Source of the DNA: Pseudomonas sp. GGS8
GTDB lineage: Bacteria; Pseudomonadota; Gammaproteobacteria; Pseudomonadales; Pseudomonadaceae
Length of the DNA stretch: 64,000 bases
Assembly: GCF_024168645.1 (NCBI RefSeq)
Contig: NZ_JALJWF010000001.1
Coordinates: forward strand, 5,769,501 to 5,833,500
Reading direction: 5' to 3'
How positions within the stretch are numbered: position 1 is the first letter of the stretch; each line of letters opens with the position of its first letter. The notes under the pieces were generated by a model. The model saw nothing but the letters and a program-made list of their open reading frames with translations. It did no database searches and had not been told where the DNA came from. The position numbers and the translations under genes are program-made. This document shows positions 1 to 8,761 of the stretch, in pieces.

Positions 1-110
1 CTGAACTGTGGCAAGGGAGCTTGATCCCGCTCGGGTGCGCAGCAGTCGTAGAATCAGCGTATGTGGGTAGCTTGAGAAACCGCGATGACCGGACTGGGGT
101 CGCGGCGCAA

Positions 111-160
111 CCCAACGGGGGCAAGCCCCCTCGCCACAGCAAGCTCCCTCGCCACAGATA
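111..160. repeat. REP-type hairpin sequence
   Basis: The GGGGGCAAGCCCCC hairpin core is followed by CTCGCCACA, and the CTCGCCACA motif recurs 25 bases later. The same core is seen near 19,750 and 19,815, which marks it as a dispersed Pseudomonas REP family rather than part of a gene. Nothing else recognisable lies in the first 160 bases. Confidence 0.7.
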
Positions 161-162
161 GC

Positions 163-202
163 AAAAACCCGCTCTCTCCTCACAGAGACAGCGGGTTTTG
201 TC
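163..202 (-). terminator. Rho-independent terminator of the FKBP gene
   Basis: Inverted arms AACCCGCT and AGCGGGTT enclose a 17-nt loop and are flanked by A and T runs. It lies 20 bases past the stop codon of the leftward FKBP gene, so it most likely ends that transcript. Confidence 0.75.
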
Positions 203-221
203 ATTTCAGCTCACACAACCA

Positions 222-560
222 TCAATCATCCCGCGTCAACACTTCCAGCAATTCAATCTCGAAAATCAGATTCGAATTCGGCGTAATCGCCCCCATCGAG
301 CGCTCGCCATAGGCCAGGTGCGCCGGCACCAGCAGCTTGCGTTTACCGCCGACCTGCATGCCCATGATTCCCTGGTCCCAGCCCTTGATTACCCGCCCCG
401 TGCCAATCACACACTGGAAAGGTTTACCCCGGCTGTAGGAAGAATCGAATTCGGTGCCGTTTTCCAGCCAACCGCGATATTGGGTGGTGATCAGCGCGCC
501 TTTGACGGCGGCTTTGCCGTCGCCCACTTCAAGGTCGATTACCTGCAATTCATCATTCAT
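222..560 (-). CDS. FKBP-type peptidyl-prolyl cis-trans isomerase
   Basis: A single-domain FKBP of 112 residues that speeds cis-trans isomerisation of prolyl bonds in the cytoplasm. The family core is complete: the YRGWLENGTEFDSS strand, the VIKGWDQGIMGMQVGGKRKL region and the final GERSMGAITPNSNLIFEIELL strand. There is no signal peptide and no dimerisation domain, so this is the short, FKBP12-like form, close in size to cytoplasmic FKBPs of gamma-proteobacteria. ATG at 560 is preferred over an in-frame GTG at 569 because a GAG lies seven bases upstream. The gene is monocistronic and ends at a clear terminator. Confidence 0.9.
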   Translation of the reverse strand: MNDELQVIDLEVGDGKAAVKGALITTQYRGWLENGTEFDSSYSRGKPFQCVIGTGRVIKGWDQGIMGMQVGGKRKLLVPAHLAYGERSMGAITPNSNLIFEIELLEVLTRDD

Positions 561-670
561 GACATTCACTCTATCTGTGCGCGTGCCCGAACGGGCTTGA
601 TGGGCGCCGTTTTCCCAGAAATGCAGGCTATTGGCAACCGTTTCGCTCTGTCTCCGGCAGTGGTCGTAAA

Positions 671-728
671 CTAGGCTCTGTACGAAAACTGCCGGATCGC
701 CACTCGGCGACTTTTCGTACAGCCCCTA
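671..728. repeat. Short IS5-type MITE remnant
   Basis: Left end GGCTCTGTACGAAAA and right end TTTTCGTACAGCCC are inverted copies only about 20 bases apart. The trinucleotide CTA flanks both sides (671-673 and 726-728), a plausible target duplication for an IS5-family element. No coding sequence remains. A related larger element lies on the other side of the next gene. Confidence 0.6.
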
Positions 729-832
729 ATTGACACAACAGGACTTATGTAACCCGACAATACGCCGATACCGTGCAGCGGCACGGAAGCACCGAAACAG
801 CACTTACTCCATAGAAGGCAGGAACAGGAACA

Positions 833-1294
833 ATGTTTGAACACATCTGGCGCAGCATCCATTCCCCGGGCTACTTCCCCAACGTACTGGAGTGGATGAT
901 CAATATTCTCCTCAACCCGTTCATGGTGATTATGAGCCTGATGGTCGGAGCGCTGGCCGGTAAATGGTGGAGAGCCATCCCCTACGGCAGCCTCATTTGT
1001 TATGTGGTGTTCCTGAGCCGGTCGTCATTCTATCGGTGGGGAAGCATTTTCCCCGAAGCCGGCCTGCCTGCACTGTTGATTGATGGCGCACTGCTGGCCC
1101 TCCTCGGCTTCTATTTGAAAGGCGTACTCAGAACCCGCTCAGAAGCAAAACCCGAAGGCCATTGGTTGCGCTGGCTTTATCAAAGCCTGAAGGTCGTCAT
1201 GCTGACAGTCATGGTAATGTTCTGGGTACTCGTCGTGCTGTTTGTCGTGACCTTCACCGTCTCGGTCGCTACCCAACCGTCAGTGGCGCACTGA
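833..1294 (+). CDS. Small multi-TM membrane protein, unknown function
   Basis: I do not recognise this 153-residue protein. About four hydrophobic stretches are visible (roughly residues 22-45, 50-66, 80-98 and 120-146), so it should be an inner-membrane protein with short loops; the 98-115 stretch is basic and polar. An AGGAA sequence five to nine bases before the ATG serves as ribosome binding site. The gene stands alone and both sides are marked by IS5-type repeat elements (671-728 and 1313-1454), which suggests an accessory or poorly conserved locus. Confidence 0.7.
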   Translation: MFEHIWRSIHSPGYFPNVLEWMINILLNPFMVIMSLMVGALAGKWWRAIPYGSLICYVVFLSRSSFYRWGSIFPEAGLPALLIDGALLALLGFYLKGVLRTRSEAKPEGHWLRWLYQSLKVVMLTVMVMFWVLVVLFVVTFTVSVATQPSVAH

Positions 1295-1312
1295 CCCACC
1301 TCCTGCTTGCCA

Positions 1313-1454
1313 GGGTCTGTACGAACAGTCGCCGAGTGGCGATCAGGCAAGGCAAATACAGGCGAAGAAGCGGAGTTTACGGCTTGTAAATGAGCATTCC
1401 GAGCCTGTTTTTAACGCAGCATGATCGACACGCAGGCAGTATTCGTACAGAGCC
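1313..1454. repeat. MITE-like element with CTGTACGAA ends
   Basis: Ends GGGTCTGTACGAA and TTCGTACAGAGCC are inverted. The interior, around AGTTTACGG..TGTAAATGAGCATTC..TTTTTAACGC, matches the interior of the element at 38,233-38,362 although that element has different termini. No ORF is carried. Its right end lies only 55 bases before the next gene. Confidence 0.65.
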
Positions 1455-1509
1455 TTAATATACCCGCCACCTCCCCCACGGTTCGATACGCCATGAGCGC
1501 AATTCCTCA

Positions 1510-2583
1510 ATGAGTCAGCTCTGGATCGATATCACCATCGGCGCTCTGACCTTTGCGCTGATCATCGCGCTGATCTGGCGCGATCGTTCGCTGCAAAAGC
1601 AGTTGGCCGAGTGCCGTGCGCTGATCGACAGCCTCACCGAGGGACAAAGCATCCACCAGGAAGGCGACGCCGAACGCTTCAAACGCAGCCAATACTTCGC
1701 CCGCATCGGCACCTGGGACTGGGAGGTCGATACCGACAAACTCTATTGGTCGGACGCGATCTACGGCATGTTCGGGTTCAATATCGGCGAGGTGACGCCC
1801 TCCTACGCCCTGTTCTGTTCCTGCGTACACCCGGACGACCGGGCCAAGGTCCGCGCCGGTGAACTGCGTTGTCTGGAAACCGGCGAAAATCACGACGAGG
1901 AATACCGCGTAGTCTGGCCGGATGGCAGTATCCGCTGGCTACGGGAAACCGGCAATGTGGTCAAGAATGAGCATGACGCAACGATCAAGATGATGGGCGT
2001 GGTCCGCGACATCACCGAAGAAAAAGCCTCCGCCAGTTACCTGCAACACCTGGCCCATTACGACCCGCTGACCGGTCTGCCCAATCGCCTGGTGCTCGAA
2101 GAGCGCCTGTCCGCTGCCCTGGAACACGCCCGCCTCAGCGCCACGCGGGTGGCACTGGTGTTTGTCGACCTCAATGGGTTCAAGGCGATCAACGACCACT
2201 ACGGCCATGCCGCCGGCGACCGCGTACTGATCACCACCGCTACACGCCTGAAGAAAATCCTGCGTTCAACCGACACCGTCGCCCGGATCGGTGGCGACGA
2301 GTTCGTGGTCATCCTCCAAGGCCTTCCCCAAGGCAACAGCCTGCAAGACGAAGCCCGCAGCATCTGCCAGAAAATCTTCATCGAACTCGCCCCGCCGATG
2401 ACCATCGGCAACGACCAGCGCCACATCGGCAGCAGCCTTGGGGTTGCAGTGTTCCCAGACCATGCGCCGAGCATGGACCGGTTGATTCACATTGCTGATC
2501 TGGCGATGTATGAGGCTAAACGCAGTGGGAATAATCAGTATCGATTGGGGAGCATCAGCCCGATACGCGTTCACAGCGATTAG
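1510..2583 (+). CDS. PAS-GGDEF diguanylate cyclase
   Basis: Makes cyclic di-GMP from two GTP. The 357-residue protein has an N-terminal membrane helix (about residues 7-24), a PAS domain with PAC end (about 62-172) and a C-terminal GGDEF domain (about 185-345). The catalytic GGDEF is at 261-265. An RSTD motif at 252-255, five residues upstream, is a complete inhibitory I-site, so product feedback is expected. No Shine-Dalgarno precedes ATG 1510. A six-codon ORF (ATG 1493) ends in the overlap ATGA with this start, so translational coupling is possible. Which signal the PAS domain reads cannot be told. Confidence 0.92.
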   Translation: MSQLWIDITIGALTFALIIALIWRDRSLQKQLAECRALIDSLTEGQSIHQEGDAERFKRSQYFARIGTWDWEVDTDKLYWSDAIYGMFGFNIGEVTPSYALFCSCVHPDDRAKVRAGELRCLETGENHDEEYRVVWPDGSIRWLRETGNVVKNEHDATIKMMGVVRDITEEKASASYLQHLAHYDPLTGLPNRLVLEERLSAALEHARLSATRVALVFVDLNGFKAINDHYGHAAGDRVLITTATRLKKILRSTDTVARIGGDEFVVILQGLPQGNSLQDEARSICQKIFIELAPPMTIGNDQRHIGSSLGVAVFPDHAPSMDRLIHIADLAMYEAKRSGNNQYRLGSISPIRVHSD

Positions 2584-2754
2584 CCTTGGGCAAACGCCGA
2601 GTCTCTGGGTCGGCAACATTGATCCGCTTCATGCATCAATACATACCAACTATGCAATTAACATATCGATGCCCCTGTTCCACTATCCACCCCAATAAGA
2701 ACCGTGCACCGCGTCCAGGCAGTGCACGTCATAAAAGCGGTGGAGTACACGTCA

Positions 2755-4047
2755 ATGACAGCATCAATCCATTCCGGTCGCTCCCGGGCCAGTGCGATTT
2801 TCCGGGTGACCTCGGGCAACTTCCTCGAACAATTCGATTTCTTCCTTTTCGGCTTCTATGCCACGCAGATCGCTGCCGTGTTTTTCCCGGCCAGCAGCGA
2901 GTTCGCGTCCCTGATGATGACGTTCGCGGTGTTCGGCGCTGGCTTCCTGATGCGTCCGTTGGGCGCCGTGATACTGGGCGCTTACATCGATGATGTGGGG
3001 CGCCGCAAAGGGCTGATCGTCACCCTGTCGATCATGGCCAGCGGTACGATTCTGATTGTGCTGGTGCCCGGATACGAAACCATCGGGCTGTTCGCCCCGG
3101 CCATCGTGCTGATCGGCCGATTGTTGCAAGGCTTCTCGGCCGGTGCGGAACTGGGCGGTGTATCGGTGTACCTCGCGGAGATCGCCACGCCCGGCAACAA
3201 AGGTTTTTTCACCAGTTGGCAATCAGCGAGCCAGCAAGTGGCGATCATCATCGCGGCGGCTTTGGGCTATGGTCTGAACCAATGGATGGCGCCGACGATG
3301 ATTGCCGATTGGGGATGGCGGATTCCGTTTTTCGTCGGCTGCATGATCGTGCCTTTCATCTTCTTCCTGCGCCGTAACCTGGAAGAAACCGAAGAGTTCG
3401 CCGCCCGTAAACACCGGCCAAGCATGGGCGACGTGTTCCGCACCCTGGGGCAGAACTGGGTCATCGTGTTCGCCGGGATGATGATGGTCGCCCTGACCAC
3501 TACCGCGTTCTATCTGATCACCGTGTACGCGCCGACCTTCGGCAAAACCGTGCTGCACCTGAATACCTCCGATGCGCTGTTGGTGACCTTGCTGGTGGGC
3601 GTTTCGAATTTTTTCTGGTTGCCGATTGGCGGCGCGCTTTCGGATCGCATCGGTCGTCGCCCGGTACTGATCGCCATGGCGTTGCTGACGTTAGCCACGG
3701 CCTACCCCGCGCTGACCTATCTGGTGCAAGCACCGAGTTTCATCAACATGCTGTTGGTGCTGCTGTGGCTGTCGTTCATTTATGGCTTGTACAACGGCGC
3801 GATGATCGCCGCGCTGACGGAAATCATGCCGGTCGAGGTTCGGGTCGCCGGTTTCTCTTTGGCTTATAGCCTGGCGACGGCGGTGTTCGGCGGTTTCACA
3901 CCGGCCATATCGACCTTCCTGATCCAGTACACCGGCGATAAGGCTGCACCCGGTTACTGGATGAGTTTCGCCGCGCTCTGTGCCCTGTGCGCGACGCTGT
4001 TTCTCTATCGCCGTGCCTCTGGCCGCCTGCAACCGACCGTGTCGTGA
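2755..4047 (+). CDS. MFS carboxylate:H+ symporter (citrate/tricarballylate type)
   Basis: A 430-residue twelve-TM transporter of the metabolite:H+ symporter branch of the MFS (sugar_tr-like, as CitA/TcuC/ProP). Typical marks are the [16 protein letters not shown] start, the R-x-G-R-R loop (DDVGRRKG near 82 and SDRIGRRP near 300), and the [15 protein letters not shown] helix. ATG 2755 is preceded by GTGGAG about nine bases upstream. It is followed after 32 bases by a periplasmic binding-protein gene on the same strand, and a LysR gene is convergent, as in carboxylate-use loci. The substrate is inferred from family, most likely a tricarboxylic or dicarboxylic acid. Confidence 0.85.
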   Translation: MTASIHSGRSRASAIFRVTSGNFLEQFDFFLFGFYATQIAAVFFPASSEFASLMMTFAVFGAGFLMRPLGAVILGAYIDDVGRRKGLIVTLSIMASGTILIVLVPGYETIGLFAPAIVLIGRLLQGFSAGAELGGVSVYLAEIATPGNKGFFTSWQSASQQVAIIIAAALGYGLNQWMAPTMIADWGWRIPFFVGCMIVPFIFFLRRNLEETEEFAARKHRPSMGDVFRTLGQNWVIVFAGMMMVALTTTAFYLITVYAPTFGKTVLHLNTSDALLVTLLVGVSNFFWLPIGGALSDRIGRRPVLIAMALLTLATAYPALTYLVQAPSFINMLLVLLWLSFIYGLYNGAMIAALTEIMPVEVRVAGFSLAYSLATAVFGGFTPAISTFLIQYTGDKAAPGYWMSFAALCALCATLFLYRRASGRLQPTVS

Positions 4048-4079
4048 ACCACCCAACCTCTAACTGCGAGAGCTATTTG

Positions 4080-4856
4080 ATGAAAAGGTTTTTCAACTTC
4101 ACTGCCCTGGCCCTGGTGGCCAGTCTCGGTCTGAGTGCGATCGCCCAGGCCGAAGAAATCCGTGTAATGACGTCCGGTGGTTTCACAGCGGCCTACAAAA
4201 TCCTCGGTCCGAAATTCGCCGAGTCTAGCGGCAACACCCTGGACACCGCCCTCGGTCCCTCCATGGGAAAAGCCCCGGAAGCGATTCCCAATCGTCTGGC
4301 CCGCGGTGAGAAAGCCGACGTGGTCATCATGGTCGGCTATGCCCTCGACGACCTGATCAAGCAAGGCAAAGTCGATCCCGCTTCACGGGTCGAACTGGCG
4401 GATTCGCGGATCGGCATGGTGGTGCGTGAAGGTGCGCCGAAGCCGGACATCAGCTCGGTGGAAGGCCTGAAAAAAACCCTGCTCGACGCCAAGTCAGTCG
4501 CCTACTCCGACAGTGCCAGCGGCGTGTATATCGAGGATCAACTGTTCAAGCGCCTGGGCATCGAAAACCAGCTCAAACCCAAATCGAAGATGATCCCGAA
4601 AATCCCGGTGGGCTCGGTGGTTGCCACCGGCGATTATCAACTGGGCTTCCAGCAGGTCAGCGAATTGCTACCGGTGCCTGGGGTGAGTTTTGTGGCGAAA
4701 ATTCCGGAATCGGTGCAATCGGTCACCCGTTTCGCCGCTGGTATTCCGGTCGATGCACAACACCCGGCAGAGGCCAAGGCGTTGCTTGAGTACCTGGCCT
4801 CCACCGCAGCTCAGCCGGACGTAAAAGCGACGGGGCTGGACTCAGTCAGCCACTGA
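4080..4856 (+). CDS. Periplasmic substrate-binding protein (ModA-like)
   Basis: The 258-residue protein starts with a signal peptide (MKRFFNF, hydrophobic core, AQA|EE near residue 23). The body has the type 2 periplasmic binding fold: an EIRVMTSGGFTAAYK opening and a hinge segment VAYSDSASGVYIEDQL, resembling ModA-like proteins but without an ABC permease beside it. It follows the symporter by 32 bases and probably shares its transcript. In this context it may present an organic acid or act in sensing rather than in ABC import. The 3' end overlaps the convergent LysR gene by 11 bases. Confidence 0.82.
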   Translation: MKRFFNFTALALVASLGLSAIAQAEEIRVMTSGGFTAAYKILGPKFAESSGNTLDTALGPSMGKAPEAIPNRLARGEKADVVIMVGYALDDLIKQGKVDPASRVELADSRIGMVVREGAPKPDISSVEGLKKTLLDAKSVAYSDSASGVYIEDQLFKRLGIENQLKPKSKMIPKIPVGSVVATGDYQLGFQQVSELLPVPGVSFVAKIPESVQSVTRFAAGIPVDAQHPAEAKALLEYLASTAAQPDVKATGLDSVSH

Positions 4857-5760
4857 CCGAGGGTTGCTGGACTTTCATTTCCACCACCAGGCGCTCCAAC
4901 GCCAATGCCGCCGGGGTTAACGTACGACCCCGGCGCTTGATCAAACCAACACTGCGCATTACCTGCGGATCGGTCAACGGTACCCGCGTCAGAATTGGGT
5001 GGTCCGCCGCCGGCATCGCCATCAACGGCACGGCAGCCACGCCCAACCCGGCCTCCACCAGACCGATCATGGTCGTCACATGACGGGTTTCGCAAATGCT
5101 CGGCCGCTGCGGCACCACGCCTGCCAGCGCTTGATCCAACAAAAAGCGATTGCCCGAAGTCTTGTCCAGCGAAATGTAATCCTGCTGATAAAACTCATCC
5201 CACGTCACGCTGCTGCGTCCCGCAAGGGGGTGATCTCGTCTGCACGCCACCACATAACCTTCCTGCACCAGCGGCTCGAAATCGACTTCGGCCTCCAGGG
5301 TGCCCATGAAGCTCAGGCCAAAGTCCGCTTCACCGTTGACCACGGCACTCAATACCTCGTGAGCACTGGAGTCGAGCACCTTGACCTTGATCCGCGGAAA
5401 TTGCCGATGGTAGTGGGCGATCACGCGCGGCATGAAGTAGTACGCCGCCGACGGCACACAGGCGACGGTGACATGCCCGAGCCGGGTCGAGGCGACTTCG
5501 CTGATGCCCAGTAGCGCCACGTCCAGGTCATCCAGCAGGCGCTCGACGCTGGGCATGAAACCACGCCCGGCCTGAGTCAGGCTGACCCGGCGAGTCGTGC
5601 GCTCGAACAATTTCACGCCCAGAGCGTCTTCGAGCTTTTCGATCCGCCGGCTGAGGGCTGGTTGGGAGATGCGTACGGTGTCCGCGGCTTTGCGAAAGCT
5701 TCCCTGTTCCACCACGGCGCGAAAGGCTTGCAGATCGTTAAGGTCGAAGTTGATGGCCAT
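4846..5760 (-). CDS. LysR-family transcriptional regulator
   Basis: 304 residues, the usual LTTR length. The N-terminal helix-turn-helix is clear (FDLNDLQAFRAVVEQGSFRKAAD, then SQPALSRRIEKLE) and the rest is the two-lobed effector-binding domain. ATG at 5760 (MAINFD) is chosen over the upstream in-frame codon at 5769 because it fits the family start. The gene converges on the binding-protein and symporter genes, so it may control them, but no divergent shared promoter exists; the link is by neighbourhood only. Confidence 0.88.
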   Translation of the reverse strand: MAINFDLNDLQAFRAVVEQGSFRKAADTVRISQPALSRRIEKLEDALGVKLFERTTRRVSLTQAGRGFMPSVERLLDDLDVALLGISEVASTRLGHVTVACVPSAAYYFMPRVIAHYHRQFPRIKVKVLDSSAHEVLSAVVNGEADFGLSFMGTLEAEVDFEPLVQEGYVVACRRDHPLAGRSSVTWDEFYQQDYISLDKTSGNRFLLDQALAGVVPQRPSICETRHVTTMIGLVEAGLGVAAVPLMAMPAADHPILTRVPLTDPQVMRSVGLIKRRGRTLTPAALALERLVVEMKVQQPSVSG

Positions 5761-5857
5761 GGTGCGCACTCGGGAACGAACAGATTGATCAGCTTATCCT
5801 ATGAATGTCACTAATTGATGCTAAATGTAACGACATCTTGGGTGCCTGCAAAACTGC

Positions 5858-5882
5858 CATCGCGAGCAATCTCGCTCCCGCA
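5858..5882. repeat. REP-type element (partial)
   Basis: CATCGCGAGCAATCTCGCTCCC carries the GCGAG/CTCGC inverted core of the REP family seen again at 7864 and 18471. It lies in the 278-base gap between the LysR and Kef genes, where I see no gene. Confidence 0.6.
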
Positions 5883-6038
5883 TTTGTGCATCGTCGTGAT
5901 CCGTGTGAGATCAATTGCGGGGCCGAGCTTTCTTGCGATGCCGGTGTGTCGGCCCATAACGTTTTCGTTCAAGGCTGACGCATCCGGCTCCAGCCTTTAT
6001 CCTTGTCGCCCCGCCGTATCGAGTCCCAGGAGTTTCGC

Positions 6039-7847
6039 ATGCCCCACGAAGGCAACCTGTTACAAGCCGCTGTCGTCTTTTTGTTCGCGGCAGTGCTCGC
6101 CGTTCCCTTAGCCAAGCGCCTGCAACTGGGGGCGGTGCTCGGCTATCTGTTTGCCGGGGTGATCATCGGGCCGTCGGTGCTGGGTTTGATCGGTAATCCG
6201 CAAAGCGTCAGCCACATCTCCGAACTCGGGGTGGTGCTGTTGCTGTTCATCATCGGCCTTGAGCTGTCACCGCGACGCTTGTGGGTGATGCGCAAATCGG
6301 TGTTCGGCGTGGGCCTGGCGCAGGTGCTGTTGACCGGTTCGGTGATTGGCGTGCTGGCGTTGTTCGTGTTCGGCCAGCCCCTGAACAGCGCCATCGTGTT
6401 GGGCCTGGGCCTGGCGTTGTCGTCCACCGCGTTTGGCTTGCAAAGCCTGGCCGAGCGCAAGGAACTGACCAGCCCCCACGGGCGGTTGGCGTTCGCGATT
6501 TTGCTGTTCCAGGACATTGCCGCGATCCCGTTGATCGCGATGGTGCCGTTGCTGGCCGGCGGCGATCACACCAGCAGTGCCGCCGAAGATTTGAACCATG
6601 GCTTGCGGGTGCTGGGCAGCATCGCGGTGGTGGTGATTGGTGGACGTTATTTGTTGCGCCCGGTGTTTCGTGTGGTGGCCAAGACCGGTCTGCCGGAGGT
6701 GTCCACCGCCACCGCATTGCTGGTGGTGATCGGCACGGCGTGGCTGATGGATCTGGTCGGTGTGTCCATGGCACTCGGTGCGTTCCTCGCCGGCTTGCTG
6801 CTGGCGGACTCCGAATACCGTCACGAATTGGAAGCACAGATCGAACCGTTCAAGGGCCTGCTGCTGGGGCTGTTTTTCATCAGCGTCGGTATGGGCGCCA
6901 ACTTGAGTCTGCTGCTCAGTGCGCCGGTCGTGGTGCTGGGGCTGACCCTGCTGCTGATCGCCATCAAGCTGCCGTTGCTGTTTGTGGTCGGTCGACTGGC
7001 CGGGGGGTTGGGCAAGGTCAATGCGATTCGTTTGGGGATCGTGCTGGCGGCCGGTGGTGAATTTGCCTTTGTGGTGTTCAAGATCGGCCGGGATCAGGGT
7101 TTGTTCGAGCCGCGCTTGTATGACTTGCTGGTGCTGACCATCACCCTGTCGATGGCGCTGACGCCACTGTTGCTACTGGCCTGCGCAAGACTGGTCAAAC
7201 CCAAAGTGCAACCGGTGGAGGTGCCGCAGAAGTTCCGCGAAATCGACGCCGACACGCCCCGCGTGGTCATTGCCGGCATGGGCCGTATGGGGCAGATCGT
7301 GGCGCGGATTCTGCGGGCGCAGAACATCAAGTTCATCGCCCTCGACACCTCGGTGGAAACCATCGAACTGTCCCGCAGCTTCGGTGGCGTGCCAGTGTTC
7401 TACGGCGACCCGATGCGCCCGGAAATCCTCAGTGCGGCCAAGGTCGAGCAAGCGGAGTTCTTCGTGATCGCCACCGATGATCCAGACACCAACATCAAGA
7501 CGGCCGAGGTGGTACACAAGCTTTATCCGCACATCAAAATCATCGCCCGCGCCCGTAACCGTCAGCATGTGCACCGCTTGGTGGATGTCGGGGCGCAGGC
7601 CGTGCGGGAAACCTATTACTCCAGCCTGGAAATGACCCGGCGTACCCTGGTTGGACTTGGGCTGACACAAGCCCAGGCGGATGCGCGGATCCAGCGCTTT
7701 ACCCATCATGATGAACAGGTGCTGGAGGCTCAGCACGCGGTATATGACGATGCGGCCAAGGTGATGCAGACGGCACAGGAAGCGCGGGCGGAGCTGGCGA
7801 AGTTGTTTGAGTCGGATCAGCTGGAAGAGCAAGCGGGTAAGGTTTGA
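6039..7847 (+). CDS. Kef-type K+/H+ antiporter with RCK domain
   Basis: A 602-residue CPA2 antiporter. The first about 385 residues form a Na+/H+ exchanger-type membrane domain with twelve or so helices (for example AVLGYLFAGVIIGPSVLG and the SSTAFGLQSL segment). They are followed by a cytosolic RCK/TrkA-N domain starting near residue 400 with the nucleotide-binding GMGRMG motif. It resembles KefB/KefC, which export K+ and acidify the cytoplasm during electrophile stress, though the glutathione control residues cannot be confirmed here. ATG 6039 follows AGGAG by six bases; the in-frame codon at 6003 has no such site. No KefF/KefG partner gene is next to it. Confidence 0.9.
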   Translation: MPHEGNLLQAAVVFLFAAVLAVPLAKRLQLGAVLGYLFAGVIIGPSVLGLIGNPQSVSHISELGVVLLLFIIGLELSPRRLWVMRKSVFGVGLAQVLLTGSVIGVLALFVFGQPLNSAIVLGLGLALSSTAFGLQSLAERKELTSPHGRLAFAILLFQDIAAIPLIAMVPLLAGGDHTSSAAEDLNHGLRVLGSIAVVVIGGRYLLRPVFRVVAKTGLPEVSTATALLVVIGTAWLMDLVGVSMALGAFLAGLLLADSEYRHELEAQIEPFKGLLLGLFFISVGMGANLSLLLSAPVVVLGLTLLLIAIKLPLLFVVGRLAGGLGKVNAIRLGIVLAAGGEFAFVVFKIGRDQGLFEPRLYDLLVLTITLSMALTPLLLLACARLVKPKVQPVEVPQKFREIDADTPRVVIAGMGRMGQIVARILRAQNIKFIALDTSVETIELSRSFGGVPVFYGDPMRPEILSAAKVEQAEFFVIATDDPDTNIKTAEVVHKLYPHIKIIARARNRQHVHRLVDVGAQAVRETYYSSLEMTRRTLVGLGLTQAQADARIQRFTHHDEQVLEAQHAVYDDAAKVMQTAQEARAELAKLFESDQLEEQAGKV

Positions 7848-7863
7848 GGTGACGGTGATGGCC

Positions 7864-7958
7864 TCATCGCGAGCAGGCTCGCTCCCACATAGAGTCTTTG
7901 TCAGCCGCAAATCTTGTGACTGATGCGGTCAAGGTGGGAGCGAGCCTGCTCGCGATGA
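7864..7958. repeat. Inverted pair of REP elements
   Basis: TCATCGCGAGCAGGCTCGCTCCCAC at 7865 and its inverted partner near 7933 (GTGGGAGCGAGCCTGCTCGCG) face each other across about 40 bases, a BIME-like arrangement between two convergent genes. It may act as a transcript end barrier. Confidence 0.85.
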
Positions 7959-8002
7959 ACGATAACGCGGAGTTCGAGGCAACCCCGAACTTCCAGGGAG
8001 AC

Positions 8003-8575
8003 TTATCGCTGACGCTCGTTGGCACCCGCACCAAAGCCCTTGGGCAGCATGCGCGTGAGCGTGTTGTCGCGAACCCAGTAGTGATGGACCAACCCCGCCG
8101 CCGCGTGCAAACCGATCAACCAGTAGCCGGCGCTGCCGAGCCACTCATGCCAATGTTTGAATTGCTTGGCCAACACGGGATCAACGGCCACCGGCGCCGG
8201 CAGGAAAAACTCGAAATACGGCATCGGTTTGCCACCGGCGGCCAGCATCAACCAGGCCAATAGCGGCGTTGCAATCATCAGCACATACAGCGCCAGGTGC
8301 ATGAAGTGCGAGGCGCCGGTCTGCCAGGTTGACAGGGCCGGGGTAATCGGTGGCCGGGGTGTGAGGCGCCCGAGCAAGCGAACCCAGACCAAGGCAAAAA
8401 TGCTCAATCCGAATAAGCCGTGAAGCCCCAGAAAAAGCCCCCTCAAATCACTTCCACGGGGCAGTAGCCCTTTGATCTCGATGCAGCCATAAACGCCAAC
8501 AAACAGAGCCAGCATCAGCCAGTGCAAGGTGATCGAGAGTTTTCCATACCGGTGTACTGTTGAATCTCGGGTCAT
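8003..8575 (-). CDS. Cytochrome b561 family protein
   Basis: 190 residues with four membrane helices and conserved histidines (HWLMLALFVGVYG, HGLFGLSIFALVW, HFMHLALYVLM, GLHAAAGLVHHYWVRDNTLTRMLP), the pattern of bacterial b561 proteins. These bind two b haems and pass electrons in the inner membrane, often from quinol to periplasmic acceptors or superoxide. The closing motif HHYWxxDNTLxRMLP is characteristic. ATG 8575 is preceded by AGAGGC; an upstream in-frame extension has no matching start. It is divergent from the HDO operon, and their 186-base gap holds the four-hexamer operator, so both may share control. Confidence 0.9.
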   Translation of the reverse strand: MTRDSTVHRYGKLSITLHWLMLALFVGVYGCIEIKGLLPRGSDLRGLFLGLHGLFGLSIFALVWVRLLGRLTPRPPITPALSTWQTGASHFMHLALYVLMIATPLLAWLMLAAGGKPMPYFEFFLPAPVAVDPVLAKQFKHWHEWLGSAGYWLIGLHAAAGLVHHYWVRDNTLTRMLPKGFGAGANERQR

Positions 8576-8672
8576 ACAGAGCCTCTTGAAGATCGGTGGC
8601 GGCTGCCGACTCATTTCGTACAGCCTGGATCCGGTTGCGTCGAACCGACCGGCGCCACCCTGCCCGTTCAGC

Positions 8673-8727
8673 CTTAAGACAATCTGAAGATGACCTTCAG
8701 ACTTCGTTAAGAATCGCCTTTGATACT
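8673..8727 (+). promoter_or_regulatory. Four-hexamer response-regulator operator and promoter
   Basis: Four hexamers lie at exact 11-bp spacing: CTTAAG (8673), CTGAAG (8684), CTTCAG (8695), GTTAAG (8706), each separated by five bases. The inner two also form the perfect inverted repeat TCTGAAG/CTTCAGA. A -10-like TGATACT follows at 8721, ten bases after the last hexamer, and there is no good -35. This is the design of OmpR/PhoB-type activated promoters (PmrA/QseB-like half-sites). The operon's own regulator at 13,027 is the obvious candidate to bind it. Binding itself is inference. Confidence 0.65.
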
Positions 8728-8761
8728 CCTCCCAAACTGACTCGGGGAGGCGTTCTTGCCC

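Noticed and set aside
7864..7958. REP pairs considered as sRNA genes or attenuators
   Set aside because: The same hairpins recur between unrelated convergent genes, so they are dispersed REP sequences.
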